A DNA stretch of 64,000 nt from assembly GCA_023662725.1 (NCBI GenBank), contig JAMPIL010000001.1:949618-1013617 (forward strand), in the 5' to 3' direction. Source of the stretch: Ruminococcus flavefaciens (GTDB lineage: Bacteria > Bacillota > Clostridia > Oscillospirales > Ruminococcaceae). Below, in pieces: positions 43,518 to 51,305 of this stretch (position 1 is the first letter of the stretch; the number at the start of each line of letters is the position of its first letter). A program made the position numbers and the translations under genes. Under the pieces are notes generated by a model. The model was not told where the DNA came from and did not search any database. It worked only from the letters and a program-made list of their open reading frames with translations.

Positions 43518-44624
43518 TTATTCTATTGGAAAGTAGTAATCCAGAAGAAGATTTACCATTTTTGAATATGTATCTATGCCTTCTTCACGTCCGTTCATTT
43601 TTATATTTGTATCTATGGCAGTATCTGAAATAACGCTTACTGTTTCGGTAGAAATTATCTCTTTTTTCTTGTTTTCTTCCCAGTAATTATCGGGCATGAA
43701 TCTGAACCAGTCACGGCGGACATTATCGGAAATATTGTCGGAAAGGTAATATGCTTCCGTAATTTTAGAGTTGTATATTTCGTTGTGAACGTATTCAAGA
43801 GCGCTTAGACAGCCTGAGTAGCGGAATTCTACATTATCGCTTCCGGTAGTTGCGATATAGGAGATAAAATTCGCTTCGTCCTCCTGAATTATGCCTTTAA
43901 GATGAGCATATTCGTGACAGATAGTATCCGGAAGATTAGTTTTTACCATGTCGTCATTGTAATTCGCTTCAAGAGAAAACGGGAAATAGATTCCGGAAAG
44001 ATGAGATTGACTCATAAAATAAGAGAATAAAATCGATTTCGCTTTGGGATAATATCCGGAGAGCTGAGGAAACTGTTCTGCGGCTTTTTTCATAGCTCTT
44101 CGAGCTTCTTCATCAACGTCTGCGGTAACATAAAAACGGTCGTCTTTATCACGTGGAACCTGAACAGAAAGTTCATTTGCTTTGTCTATAAGTGCAGAAT
44201 AAAGCTGAATAAGTTCGCTTCGTGTATGTTCGCCTGCGGTCAGATAACGTTCCGAAAACGGCGTGCATTGGTACATTATAAAGCAGTTCAAGGTTTCGGC
44301 AGCCGTGATGAATGCAAGTATCCAGAGCGAAACAACCGAGAATATCCCTGCCGTTTTTCGTCGTATTTTTCCGGCGAAAATAATCAGAACGACAGTCAGC
44401 GGAACTCCTATGAATATAAGAAGTATGGCAATGATTATCATAATTTCCCCGACCGAAAACGGAAATAGTCCGCTTATAAACGAGAGGGGATTTGTTATAA
44501 ACGGGAAAATTTTTAAAACATAAAAATCAGAAAAGCTACGGCTTGTTCTTGCTGCAATGTTGAGAATTACCATCAGAAGAATGACAGCTAATGGGATTAT
44601 ATATCGTTTTTTCGGTTTAGTCAA
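43518..44624 (-). CDS. DUF3810-like membrane metallopeptidase
   Basis: A 368-residue protein with three predicted N-terminal membrane helices (IIPLAVILLMVILNIAA; IMIIIAILLIFIGVPLTVVLII; FSVVSLWILAFITAAETLN), then an extracytoplasmic domain with the zinc motif HEYAHLKGIIQEDEANF (HExxH near residue 235) followed by a distal Glu. This fits the DUF3810 family. The start is set at TTG 44624, preceded by AAAGGAG; the ORF reading further upstream has that site inside it. The substrate is unknown. Confidence 0.75.
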   Translation of the reverse strand: MTKPKKRYIIPLAVILLMVILNIAARTSRSFSDFYVLKIFPFITNPLSFISGLFPFSVGEIMIIIAILLIFIGVPLTVVLIIFAGKIRRKTAGIFSVVSLWILAFITAAETLNCFIMYQCTPFSERYLTAGEHTRSELIQLYSALIDKANELSVQVPRDKDDRFYVTADVDEEARRAMKKAAEQFPQLSGYYPKAKSILFSYFMSQSHLSGIYFPFSLEANYNDDMVKTNLPDTICHEYAHLKGIIQEDEANFISYIATTGSDNVEFRYSGCLSALEYVHNEIYNSKITEAYYLSDNISDNVRRDWFRFMPDNYWEENKKKEIISTETVSVISDTAIDTNIKMNGREEGIDTYSKMVNLLLDYYFPIE

Positions 44625-44659
44625 GCTTTTAACTCCTTTCAAAAATTATTATCATTATT

Positions 44660-44688
44660 ATTGTATCATATTATGGATTATATTGCAA
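44660..44688 (-). promoter_or_regulatory. Promoter of the DUF3810-like gene
   Basis: TTGCAA (44683-44688) and TACAAT (44660-44665) on the minus strand with a 17-base spacer. Confidence 0.5.
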
Positions 44689-44746
44689 ATGAAAATTCTG
44701 GTTTGCAAAAATTACTGAATACTACATTTTTTTCTCATCTTAACTA

Positions 44747-44775
44747 TAGACAAATTCCACAAAATATGATATAAT
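44747..44775 (+). promoter_or_regulatory. Promoter of the Nudix/AraC genes
   Basis: TAGACA (44747-44752) and TATAAT (44770-44775) with a 17-base spacer and TGA before the -10. It faces away from the DUF3810 promoter. Confidence 0.6.
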
Positions 44776-44851
44776 ATTTGTGAAACAACATGAATCAGCC
44801 GAAAGGCAGATTCTTACTTATGCCGGTTTTTCCGGCAGGAAAGGAGCGTTT

Positions 44852-45265
44852 ATGCTTCACGAGAAATCTTGCGGCGCTATCGTTTACCGCAAATTCCACG
44901 GAAATACTGAAATTCTTTTGATAAAACATATCAACAGTGGGCATTGGTCGTTTCCGAAAGGTCATGTTGAAGCCGGTGAGACCGAGGTTCAGACCGCACA
45001 TCGTGAAATACTGGAAGAAACTTCTATTGATGTTATTATCGATCCGACTTTCCGTGAAACCGTTACTTATTCTCCGAAAAAAGATACCATAAAGGTTGTC
45101 GTATATTTCCTTGCGAAAGCCAAAAATGTAGATTTTGTTCCGCAGGAGGATGAAATTTCAGAAATACGCTGGGTTGATATTTCTTATGCCGGAAACATTC
45201 TTTCATACGAAAACGACCGCGCGATCGTTGCAAAAGCCAAAAATGCAATAAAAGATACCTACTGA
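44852..45265 (+). CDS. Nudix hydrolase
   Basis: A 137-residue Nudix pyrophosphohydrolase. The Nudix box GHVEAGETEVQTAHREILEE (with TSIDV after it) holds all Glu residues for metal binding; the protein opens SCGAIVYRKFHGNTEILLIK, as in the Ap4A hydrolase (bis(5'-nucleosyl)tetraphosphatase) group. ATG 44852 follows GGAAAGGAG; an in-frame start at 44780 is not used. It lies 25 bases before the AraC-type regulator and is probably co-transcribed. Confidence 0.9.
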   Translation: MLHEKSCGAIVYRKFHGNTEILLIKHINSGHWSFPKGHVEAGETEVQTAHREILEETSIDVIIDPTFRETVTYSPKKDTIKVVVYFLAKAKNVDFVPQEDEISEIRWVDISYAGNILSYENDRAIVAKAKNAIKDTY

Positions 45266-45290
45266 ATTCCGCCGAAAACAGGAGATTTTT

Positions 45291-46034
45291 ATGAACAGCA
45301 ATCGTGACCTGAATTATCGTTTGTATCTTCAGAGAGAGCATGACTTCAAGAGAACTGATTTTTCGAGCGAATTTGAGACGTATTCTCTCATTCGTGACGG
45401 CGAGGAAGATAAAGTCAGAGAAAGATTCAAAAAGATAAGCAAGGATTTCCAGAACGGAAAGGGCGAGCTTTCTGATAATCCTCTCCGCAATAATATTTAT
45501 CACCTTGTAGTTGCTGCCGGAGTTATCGCCCGTATCTGCACAGAGGGCGGAATGCAGCATAATATTGCTTATACTCTTAGCGACGTCTACATAAGAAAAG
45601 CCGATAAATGTACAGTTCCCGAGGATGTGATCGACCTTATAGGCGAAATGCAGATAGATTTTGCACAGCGAATGAGAGAGATAAGACAGAATAAGGTCTA
45701 TTCTATCCACGTCCGCCGTTGTTTGAATTATATTTACGATCATCTTCACGAACAGGTAACACTTGAAAAGCTTGCTGAGGTAGAAAAACTCAGCTGTTGT
45801 TATTTGTCAAAAATATTTTCTAAAGAAACCGGTGTTCCCGTTAAGAGGTTCATTGTTACAGCTAAGGTGAATACGGCGAAAAATATGCTCATTTATTCGG
45901 ATTTTACGCTTTCTGAAATTGCAATGTCTCTGGGATTCTCCTCGCAGAGCGCACTTTCTGCGGCTTTTAAAAAGGTTACCGGACAAACTCCGGCGAAATT
46001 CCGTAATATGTATCGGGAAAAGGCTGAAGAGTGA
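45291..46034 (+). CDS. AraC-family transcriptional regulator
   Basis: A 247-residue regulator. The C-terminal half has both AraC helix-turn-helices (VTLEKLAEVEKLSCCYLSKI; SDFTLSEIAMSLGFSSQSAL, with FKKVTGQTPAKFRNMY). The N-terminal ~150 residues are helical and are not an AraC-type cupin; they resemble the YesN-like or 'DUF6' all-helical sensors seen in Clostridia. The inducer is unknown. Target genes may include the Nudix partner or the GH25 gene next to it. Confidence 0.85.
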   Translation: MNSNRDLNYRLYLQREHDFKRTDFSSEFETYSLIRDGEEDKVRERFKKISKDFQNGKGELSDNPLRNNIYHLVVAAGVIARICTEGGMQHNIAYTLSDVYIRKADKCTVPEDVIDLIGEMQIDFAQRMREIRQNKVYSIHVRRCLNYIYDHLHEQVTLEKLAEVEKLSCCYLSKIFSKETGVPVKRFIVTAKVNTAKNMLIYSDFTLSEIAMSLGFSSQSALSAAFKKVTGQTPAKFRNMYREKAEE

Positions 46035-46067
46035 GAATTTGCGTTCTCGGTATTCAGCCCGTTGGTT

Positions 46068-46757
46068 TTATTTTTCCTTCAGCTTTCCCGTATATGTTTT
46101 TTCGCCTATGGTAAGCGTTACTTCCTCTTCATCTTTGTTATTTTTCTGATAACCATTAAGTCCTGCTGACCTCATTTCGTTAGGATAATCAATGTAGCAT
46201 TCGTTAAGATCAACATTTCCGGATATGCCGGATGAGCTTCCTGTCGAGCTTTTCTGCCATATGCTGTAGCTTCCGCCGTATGAAGGTTTGCTTACTCCGT
46301 AATGAGCTACCCAGATCGAATAGCGTTTCCGTATATCTTCATCAGTGTAAGCTGTCAGCAGACTGCTTGACATATAAAGTCCTGCCCAGTAACCGGCTTT
46401 TTCCAGAGTATCAAGAAATGCACGGATTATAGCTGAAACGGCTGCTTTTCCAAGATCAAGCTGACGTTTTTCTTCAATATCCACGAAAATCGGATATTCA
46501 AATTTCTTGCCTTTTATAACCTGTAGGAATACGTTTGCCTCTTTAATAGCTTCTTCGGGAGTGACCGCATACGAGTACCAATAAGCTCCGCATGGAATAT
46601 TCCTCGATTTACAGCCGTTATAGTTGGCTTCAAATTTTTTGTCTTTCTGAGATATCTCTCTGCCGTATCCGGCACGAATGATGCAGAAATCAGTATTGAT
46701 ACTGCTCCAGTTTATGTCTCCCTGCCATTCTGAAACATCGATGCCATTTTTTGTCAT
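46068..46757 (-). CDS. GH25 lysozyme, cytoplasmic or phage-like form
   Basis: A 229-residue GH25 muramidase without a signal peptide. The core has NGIDVSEWQGDINW, IIRAGYGREISQKDKKFE, the catalytic YPIFVDIEEKRQ and NVDLNECYI. About 40 C-terminal residues form a short extra segment (EVTLTIGEKTYTGKLKEK), possibly a wall- or lipid-binding strand. The lack of an export signal is typical of phage endolysins, but no phage genes surround it. GGAGG precedes the ATG by seven bases. Confidence 0.88.
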   Translation of the reverse strand: MTKNGIDVSEWQGDINWSSINTDFCIIRAGYGREISQKDKKFEANYNGCKSRNIPCGAYWYSYAVTPEEAIKEANVFLQVIKGKKFEYPIFVDIEEKRQLDLGKAAVSAIIRAFLDTLEKAGYWAGLYMSSSLLTAYTDEDIRKRYSIWVAHYGVSKPSYGGSYSIWQKSSTGSSSGISGNVDLNECYIDYPNEMRSAGLNGYQKNNKDEEEVTLTIGEKTYTGKLKEK

Positions 46758-46939
46758 ATAAAAACCTCCTAAAACGAAGTGTTGTTTGTCTTACATTATT
46801 ATAATATTCAAATAAAAGTATGCACGTTACAGCAAAATTCTGCATATAATATAAAGCAGTGCTGCATTGTAAAAAGATTACGGTGTACAGCTGAAATACC
46901 GCAGACAGCGGCGTTTTTCTTTTTGAAAGGAGATTTATT

Positions 46940-48772
46940 ATGTGCGGAATCGCAGGAGCAATAAGCTTTGCCGAGGATATGCGGAGCGATATGAAAATCT
47001 ACGAGAAAATGCAGAAAGCTCTTCTTAGAAGGGGGCCTGATCAGCGTGGAATAGTTCTCACCAAAGAAGCCGCTCTTATTCATACCCGTCTTGCCGTTAT
47101 TGATATATCAGGCGGACGTCAGCCAATGTCATTTACATCCGAAGAGGGAACGTTTACGATCGTCTATAACGGCGAGCTTTATAATACCTCGGAGCTTCGC
47201 AGAGAGCTTGAAAAGGATTTCGATTTTGAAACAAAATCTGATACGGAAGTTGTTCTTAAAAGCTATATCAAATGGAAAGAAGCCTGTTTAGATCGGTTTA
47301 ACGGTATTTTTGCATTTGCTGTATATGAAGAGGAAAAACATCGTGTGTTCCTTGCACGTGACAGAATAGGAGTAAAGCCGCTTTTTTATTATCTTGGCGA
47401 GAACAAGCTGATTTTTGCGTCCGAAATTCCGGCTCTTCTGGAACATCCGGAAGTTCCTCATGAAATTGATGAGAAAGGAGCGGCGGAACTTCTTCTTATT
47501 GCTCCCGGAAGAACTCCCGGATGCGGAGTTATAAAGAATATCTGCGAGATAAAACCGGGATGCTGCGGATTCTATTCCGAGAAAAACGGACTTGAAACAT
47601 GGGAGTACTGGCGGCTCAGAGCATATGAACTTAATGAAACTTTTGAACAGACTGTTGAACACGTCCGTGAACTTGTCCTTGATTCAATAAGACGTCAGCT
47701 TGTTTCGGATGTTCCGGTATGCACATTTCTCTCAGGAGGACTTGATTCAAGCCTTATCTCATCCGTTGCGGCAGCGGAGATGAAAAAACAAGGGAAAATA
47801 CTTGATACGTTTTCGGTCGATTATCGTGATAACGACAAATATTTTCAGAAGAGTCACTTTCAGCCAAACAGCGATCCCGAATTTATAACCTGCATGGCGG
47901 AGTATCTTGGAACAAATCATCATTGGACTGTGGTTGATACGCCGGAGCTTGCAGACGCTCTGACAGACGCTGTCGAGGCAAGAGGACTTCCCGGAATGGC
48001 GGATGTGGACTCTTCGCTGCTGATTTTCTGCCGTGAGATAAAGAAATATGGTACGGTTGCTCTTTCAGGAGAGTGCGCTGATGAACTCTTCGGAGGTTAT
48101 CCGTGGTACCGTGATAAGGATATACGCATGACGGACGGTTTCCCGTGGGCGCAGAGTACGTCATACCGCAAGCGTTTTCTGTGTAATGATTATGCGGAGA
48201 AAATCAACGCTGAGGAATATGTCTACAGCGCATATCGTAAAACTGCTGATTATGCCGATAAACTGCCGTCTGATAACGAGACTGAATATAGAATGCGGGA
48301 AATGACTCAGCTTAATTTCAATTGGTTTATGCAGACTTTACTTGACAGAAAAGACAGAATGAGTATGTACAGCGGACTTGAGGTGAGAGTTCCGTTCTGC
48401 GATTACCGCATTGCCGAGTATATGTACAACGTTAAATGGGAGTATAAGGACTGGCAGGGCAGGGAAAAGGGACTGCTTCGTGAGGCGATGAAGGATTGGC
48501 TTCCGGAAAAAGTTCTGTGGCGAAAAAAGAGTCCTTATCCGAAAACTCATAATCCAGCTTTTCTTGATGAAGTAAGCAGACGTTTGAGAGCCATACTCGA
48601 TGATTCTCCTGATGTGCTTACAGAACTTGTAAAACGTGAGGAACTTGAAAAACTGCTTGAACATGGCGATCATGTTCAGTGGTATGGACAATTGATGAAT
48701 CTTCCGCAGACTATTGCATTTTTCATACAATTAGACCATTGGCTTAAAAAATATAGAATTAAATTAGTTTGA
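46940..48772 (+). CDS. asnB: Asparagine synthetase (glutamine-hydrolysing)
   Basis: AsnB makes Asn from Asp, Gln and ATP. The 610-residue protein begins MCGIAGAISF, so Cys2 is the glutaminase nucleophile once Met is removed. The ATP-PPase domain has FLSGGLDSSLISSVAA near residue 260 and LSGECADELFGGYPWY; the C-terminal tail contains LEVRVPFCDYRIAEYM and LWRKKSPYPKTHNP. GAAAGGAG precedes the ATG. It forms its own unit ended by the structure at 48831. Confidence 0.95.
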   Translation: MCGIAGAISFAEDMRSDMKIYEKMQKALLRRGPDQRGIVLTKEAALIHTRLAVIDISGGRQPMSFTSEEGTFTIVYNGELYNTSELRRELEKDFDFETKSDTEVVLKSYIKWKEACLDRFNGIFAFAVYEEEKHRVFLARDRIGVKPLFYYLGENKLIFASEIPALLEHPEVPHEIDEKGAAELLLIAPGRTPGCGVIKNICEIKPGCCGFYSEKNGLETWEYWRLRAYELNETFEQTVEHVRELVLDSIRRQLVSDVPVCTFLSGGLDSSLISSVAAAEMKKQGKILDTFSVDYRDNDKYFQKSHFQPNSDPEFITCMAEYLGTNHHWTVVDTPELADALTDAVEARGLPGMADVDSSLLIFCREIKKYGTVALSGECADELFGGYPWYRDKDIRMTDGFPWAQSTSYRKRFLCNDYAEKINAEEYVYSAYRKTADYADKLPSDNETEYRMREMTQLNFNWFMQTLLDRKDRMSMYSGLEVRVPFCDYRIAEYMYNVKWEYKDWQGREKGLLREAMKDWLPEKVLWRKKSPYPKTHNPAFLDEVSRRLRAILDDSPDVLTELVKREELEKLLEHGDHVQWYGQLMNLPQTIAFFIQLDHWLKKYRIKLV

Positions 48773-48778
48773 TTTAGT

Positions 48779-48822
48779 GTGGCTGGTAATGTTTTCAATA
48801 GGAAATCATTATCAGCCGACTG
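48779..48822 (+). other. Stem-loop after asnB
   Basis: GGCTGGTAATG and CATTATCAGCC pair around a 15-base loop directly after the asnB stop. No T-tract follows; together with the next hairpin it may form a 3' end structure. Confidence 0.45.
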
Positions 48823-48830
48823 TGTTTACA

Positions 48831-48860
48831 CAATTGTTAGTTTAAGATAACAATTTTTGA
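48831..48860 (+). terminator. Putative asnB terminator
   Basis: CAATTGTTA and TAACAATTT (seven or eight pairs, 8-base loop) followed by TTTTG form an AT-rich terminator 60 bases after asnB. Confidence 0.5.
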
Positions 48861-48885
48861 AATTTTTTTTGAAAAAGTTCGTCTT
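48858..48885 (+). promoter_or_regulatory. Candidate ECF-type autoregulatory promoter
   Basis: TGAAAT (48858-48863), 16 bases, then CGTCTT (48880-48885) resembles the ECF sigma consensus TGAAAC-N16-CGTC. It stands 76 bases before the sigma gene and would let the factor drive its own expression. It has not been compared with other targets. Confidence 0.4.
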
Positions 48886-48960
48886 TTTTGTCTTCTAAAA
48901 TCACTTATATATGAAAGCTTTCATAATATCAAAAAAATCTACCGAAAAGGAGTGAAATCT

Positions 48961-49557
48961 ATGATTGCCGAAACTAATTTAACCGCCGGAGGTGACAGTA
49001 AAATTTTAGCCGCTTTTTATAATAACGAACTCACTATTGATTCAGATTCTGATAACATAAATGATCTGATAGTATCCTGCGCTGTTTCTAAAGACAGTCT
49101 TTGCAAACTTTATGAAATGTTCAAGGGAAGCGTTTTTGCTGTTGCATTCGGTATAACAGCCGATTATCATCTTTCTGAAGACTGTGTTGCCGAAACATTC
49201 GTCCGGCTTACGCAGATAAAGGGATTTTCAGCGTCTAAAGGCGACGGCAAGGGTTTCATCCTGAAAATGGCACGCAACGTTGCATTAGAGCTTCGCCGCA
49301 GATATAAGCGTGAGGTCAAGGATTTTATTATCCAGAGCTACGGCGACGCTGAACAGACTGTCGAGGACAGTATTTACATAAATCAGCTTCTTAAATTTCT
49401 TAACGACAAGCAAAGACAGATAGTGATATTGAAATGCTGCGCAGAAATGACGTTCAAGGAAATCGCAAGGGTGATGAAGTGTCCCGAAACGACCGTGAAA
49501 TCACGTTATAAAAGGGCTATGAATATTTTACAGGAAAAGGCAGGTGCTGATAAATGA
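48961..49557 (+). CDS. ECF-type RNA polymerase sigma factor
   Basis: A 198-residue sigma-70-family protein. Region 2 is recognisable (LYEMFKGSVFAVAFGITADY, DCVAETFVRLTQIKGF), and region 4 ends the protein with a helix-turn-helix (LNDKQRQIVILKCCAEMTFK, then EIARVMKCPETTVKSRYKRA). An N-terminal extension of about 40 residues is unusual. ATG 48961 follows AAAAGGAG; the in-frame codon at 48952 lies inside that site. It overlaps the next gene, a membrane protein, by four bases (ATGA), the usual arrangement for a sigma and its anti-sigma. Confidence 0.85.
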   Translation: MIAETNLTAGGDSKILAAFYNNELTIDSDSDNINDLIVSCAVSKDSLCKLYEMFKGSVFAVAFGITADYHLSEDCVAETFVRLTQIKGFSASKGDGKGFILKMARNVALELRRRYKREVKDFIIQSYGDAEQTVEDSIYINQLLKFLNDKQRQIVILKCCAEMTFKEIARVMKCPETTVKSRYKRAMNILQEKAGADK

Positions 49558-51218
49558 AGAAGAATGATTTATACGGAAATCAGGAAATTGAAAAAATTCT
49601 GAAAGAAAAGATGAATGGTCTTTCATCCTCGATCGATTGTTTCGATAAGATTTCCGCAAGAGCTTTTCCTGAGAAAAATCCGGATTTTTCCGATTGCGAG
49701 CTAACCGTGACCGATCTTGAAAACGTTACCGGAAAGCGGCGTCCTGTTCCTGTTTTGAAATGGGTGTCAGCCGCCGCAGCCATTGTTATCTGCGTAGGAG
49801 TTCTTCCAAAAACTGCTCTCATGAACAATCTGAGAAACAGCCTTGTGAAAAAATCCGATAAAAAAAGTTACGGCGCAATTATTTGTGAAATAAAGAAAGA
49901 AACTGCTGAAAATGATTATATGATCTATGACATTCCGCTGGATTACTACAGCAAAAATGATGTTCTTGTCACACCGTTTTTCAGCTGTCCATTTGAAAAC
50001 AAAGCTGATTCGGATGAAAGAGTAAGAATTTTTGTTAAAACCTGCGGAGGAATTCAGACCAATCAGGTTTATGCCGTTGAATACAGCGGAGAATATGATG
50101 AAGCTAATTTCAAGGCTGCCGCCGAATCAAAGGCTAAATTTACCGGAGAAGAAACAAAGCAGCTTGAATTATCCGGCGATATTATGAATTTGCTTAATTA
50201 CGATTGTGCGGCAGATGCGCAGTATGCTTTTGGTACTGATGAAGAAGGTAATCTGACTGATAAAAACGGAGAAAACATCTCGGCAGCAAGTTTCAGCACT
50301 GTATCTTACTTTAAAGACGACGAAAATCGTATCAATTCTGTTACAAGCGATATTCTTTATTATCACCTCGGAACAACCGTATATGCTTCTGGATATTTTT
50401 ATGATATAAATTCTTCATATCTTGACGGAACGGAAATAAAGAATTTGGATATTCCGGAAAATTTATGGAAAGAATCTGTTTATTCAAATGGAGTATCGGC
50501 TTTTCCGAGTGAAAAAGATAGTGACGAGAATGACGGCGGTTTTACTAAAACACGGCTTTTTCTTGATTATGACGAGAGATACGGTATTGAAGAGTCAACG
50601 CTTTATTATATGAATCCAGCGCTATCATTCGTTCCTGATGAAACTGCCGCAGATGAAAAAATTACTGAAACGATAACGGTTTCTCTGGAAAATATATATC
50701 AGGCTGAAGTAGTCGGCAAGGATGAAATAGCTTGTATCGCTGCGCCTTATAATGAACTGGTGAGAAATACCATGGCCGTTTATATTCCTTATGACAGAAT
50801 TTCGAATAACAATTACAGCGCATTATCGCTCGAATCTTCAGTAGATGTAGGAAACCGCAATTATATTTATCTTAGTTCAAGCGGCGATTCATTAAAAACA
50901 GTTGATATGAATTATGAGGAAAGAGAATATGAATTGCAGCTTAATTCTGAAAATTTTGAACAGACAGTTTTAAGTATTGAAGAGAAAATCGAATCCGGTG
51001 GACTTAGTGAATCTGAGCTTGAAAAACTTAATATTGAGATGGAAAACTTGAATCAGCAGATAGCTGCTTTACAGAATTATCAGATCGCTTTAGAGGATAA
51101 AAGGAATATGGAAGAGGCTCAGAATGCAGAAAAAATGAGGAAATCAGAAGAAGAACTTAATGCGCAGAAGGATGCTATGCAGCGTTCAACAACAAATGCC
51201 GTAACATATGGCGAATAA
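49554..51218 (+). CDS. Membrane protein, putative anti-sigma partner
   Basis: A 554-residue protein with an N-terminal cytoplasmic segment of about 65 residues, one membrane helix (VLKWVSAAAAIVICVGVLP, near 68-87), a large beta-rich outer domain and a C-terminal coiled coil of about 80 residues (VLSIEEKIESGGLSESELEK, then LNIEMENLNQQIAALQNYQI). Position and four-base overlap with the sigma gene argue for an anti-sigma, but there is no ZAS zinc motif in the cytoplasmic part and the outer domain is larger than usual. A sensing role for the outer domain is inference. Confidence 0.65.
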   Translation: MKKNDLYGNQEIEKILKEKMNGLSSSIDCFDKISARAFPEKNPDFSDCELTVTDLENVTGKRRPVPVLKWVSAAAAIVICVGVLPKTALMNNLRNSLVKKSDKKSYGAIICEIKKETAENDYMIYDIPLDYYSKNDVLVTPFFSCPFENKADSDERVRIFVKTCGGIQTNQVYAVEYSGEYDEANFKAAAESKAKFTGEETKQLELSGDIMNLLNYDCAADAQYAFGTDEEGNLTDKNGENISAASFSTVSYFKDDENRINSVTSDILYYHLGTTVYASGYFYDINSSYLDGTEIKNLDIPENLWKESVYSNGVSAFPSEKDSDENDGGFTKTRLFLDYDERYGIEESTLYYMNPALSFVPDETAADEKITETITVSLENIYQAEVVGKDEIACIAAPYNELVRNTMAVYIPYDRISNNNYSALSLESSVDVGNRNYIYLSSSGDSLKTVDMNYEEREYELQLNSENFEQTVLSIEEKIESGGLSESELEKLNIEMENLNQQIAALQNYQIALEDKRNMEEAQNAEKMRKSEEELNAQKDAMQRSTTNAVTYGE

Positions 51219-51264
51219 CGGTTGCTCGCACGATAATACAAAAGGAAGTTCATAAATAATCATA

Positions 51265-51297
51265 GGGACTGTTTCACAAGCGGAAACAGTCCCTTTT
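51265..51297. terminator. Bidirectional terminator
   Basis: GGGACTGTTTC and GAAACAGTCCC form an 11-pair stem; TTTTGTC follows on the plus strand. It separates the convergent anti-sigma and metal ATPase genes. Confidence 0.75.
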
Positions 51298-51305
51298 GTC
51301 ATAAC

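Noticed and set aside
46068-46757. Prophage, suggested by the signal-less GH25 lysozyme
   Set aside because: No holin, tail, capsid or phage regulatory gene lies nearby; flanking genes are chromosomal.
46880-46925. Attenuator before asnB
   Set aside because: CCGC-AGACA-GCGG is only four pairs; the following T-rich stretch is part of the ribosome-site region. Too weak to call.
46779-46964. Plus-strand 61-codon ORF upstream of asnB
   Set aside because: It overlaps the asnB start in another frame, lacks a ribosome site and has no motif.
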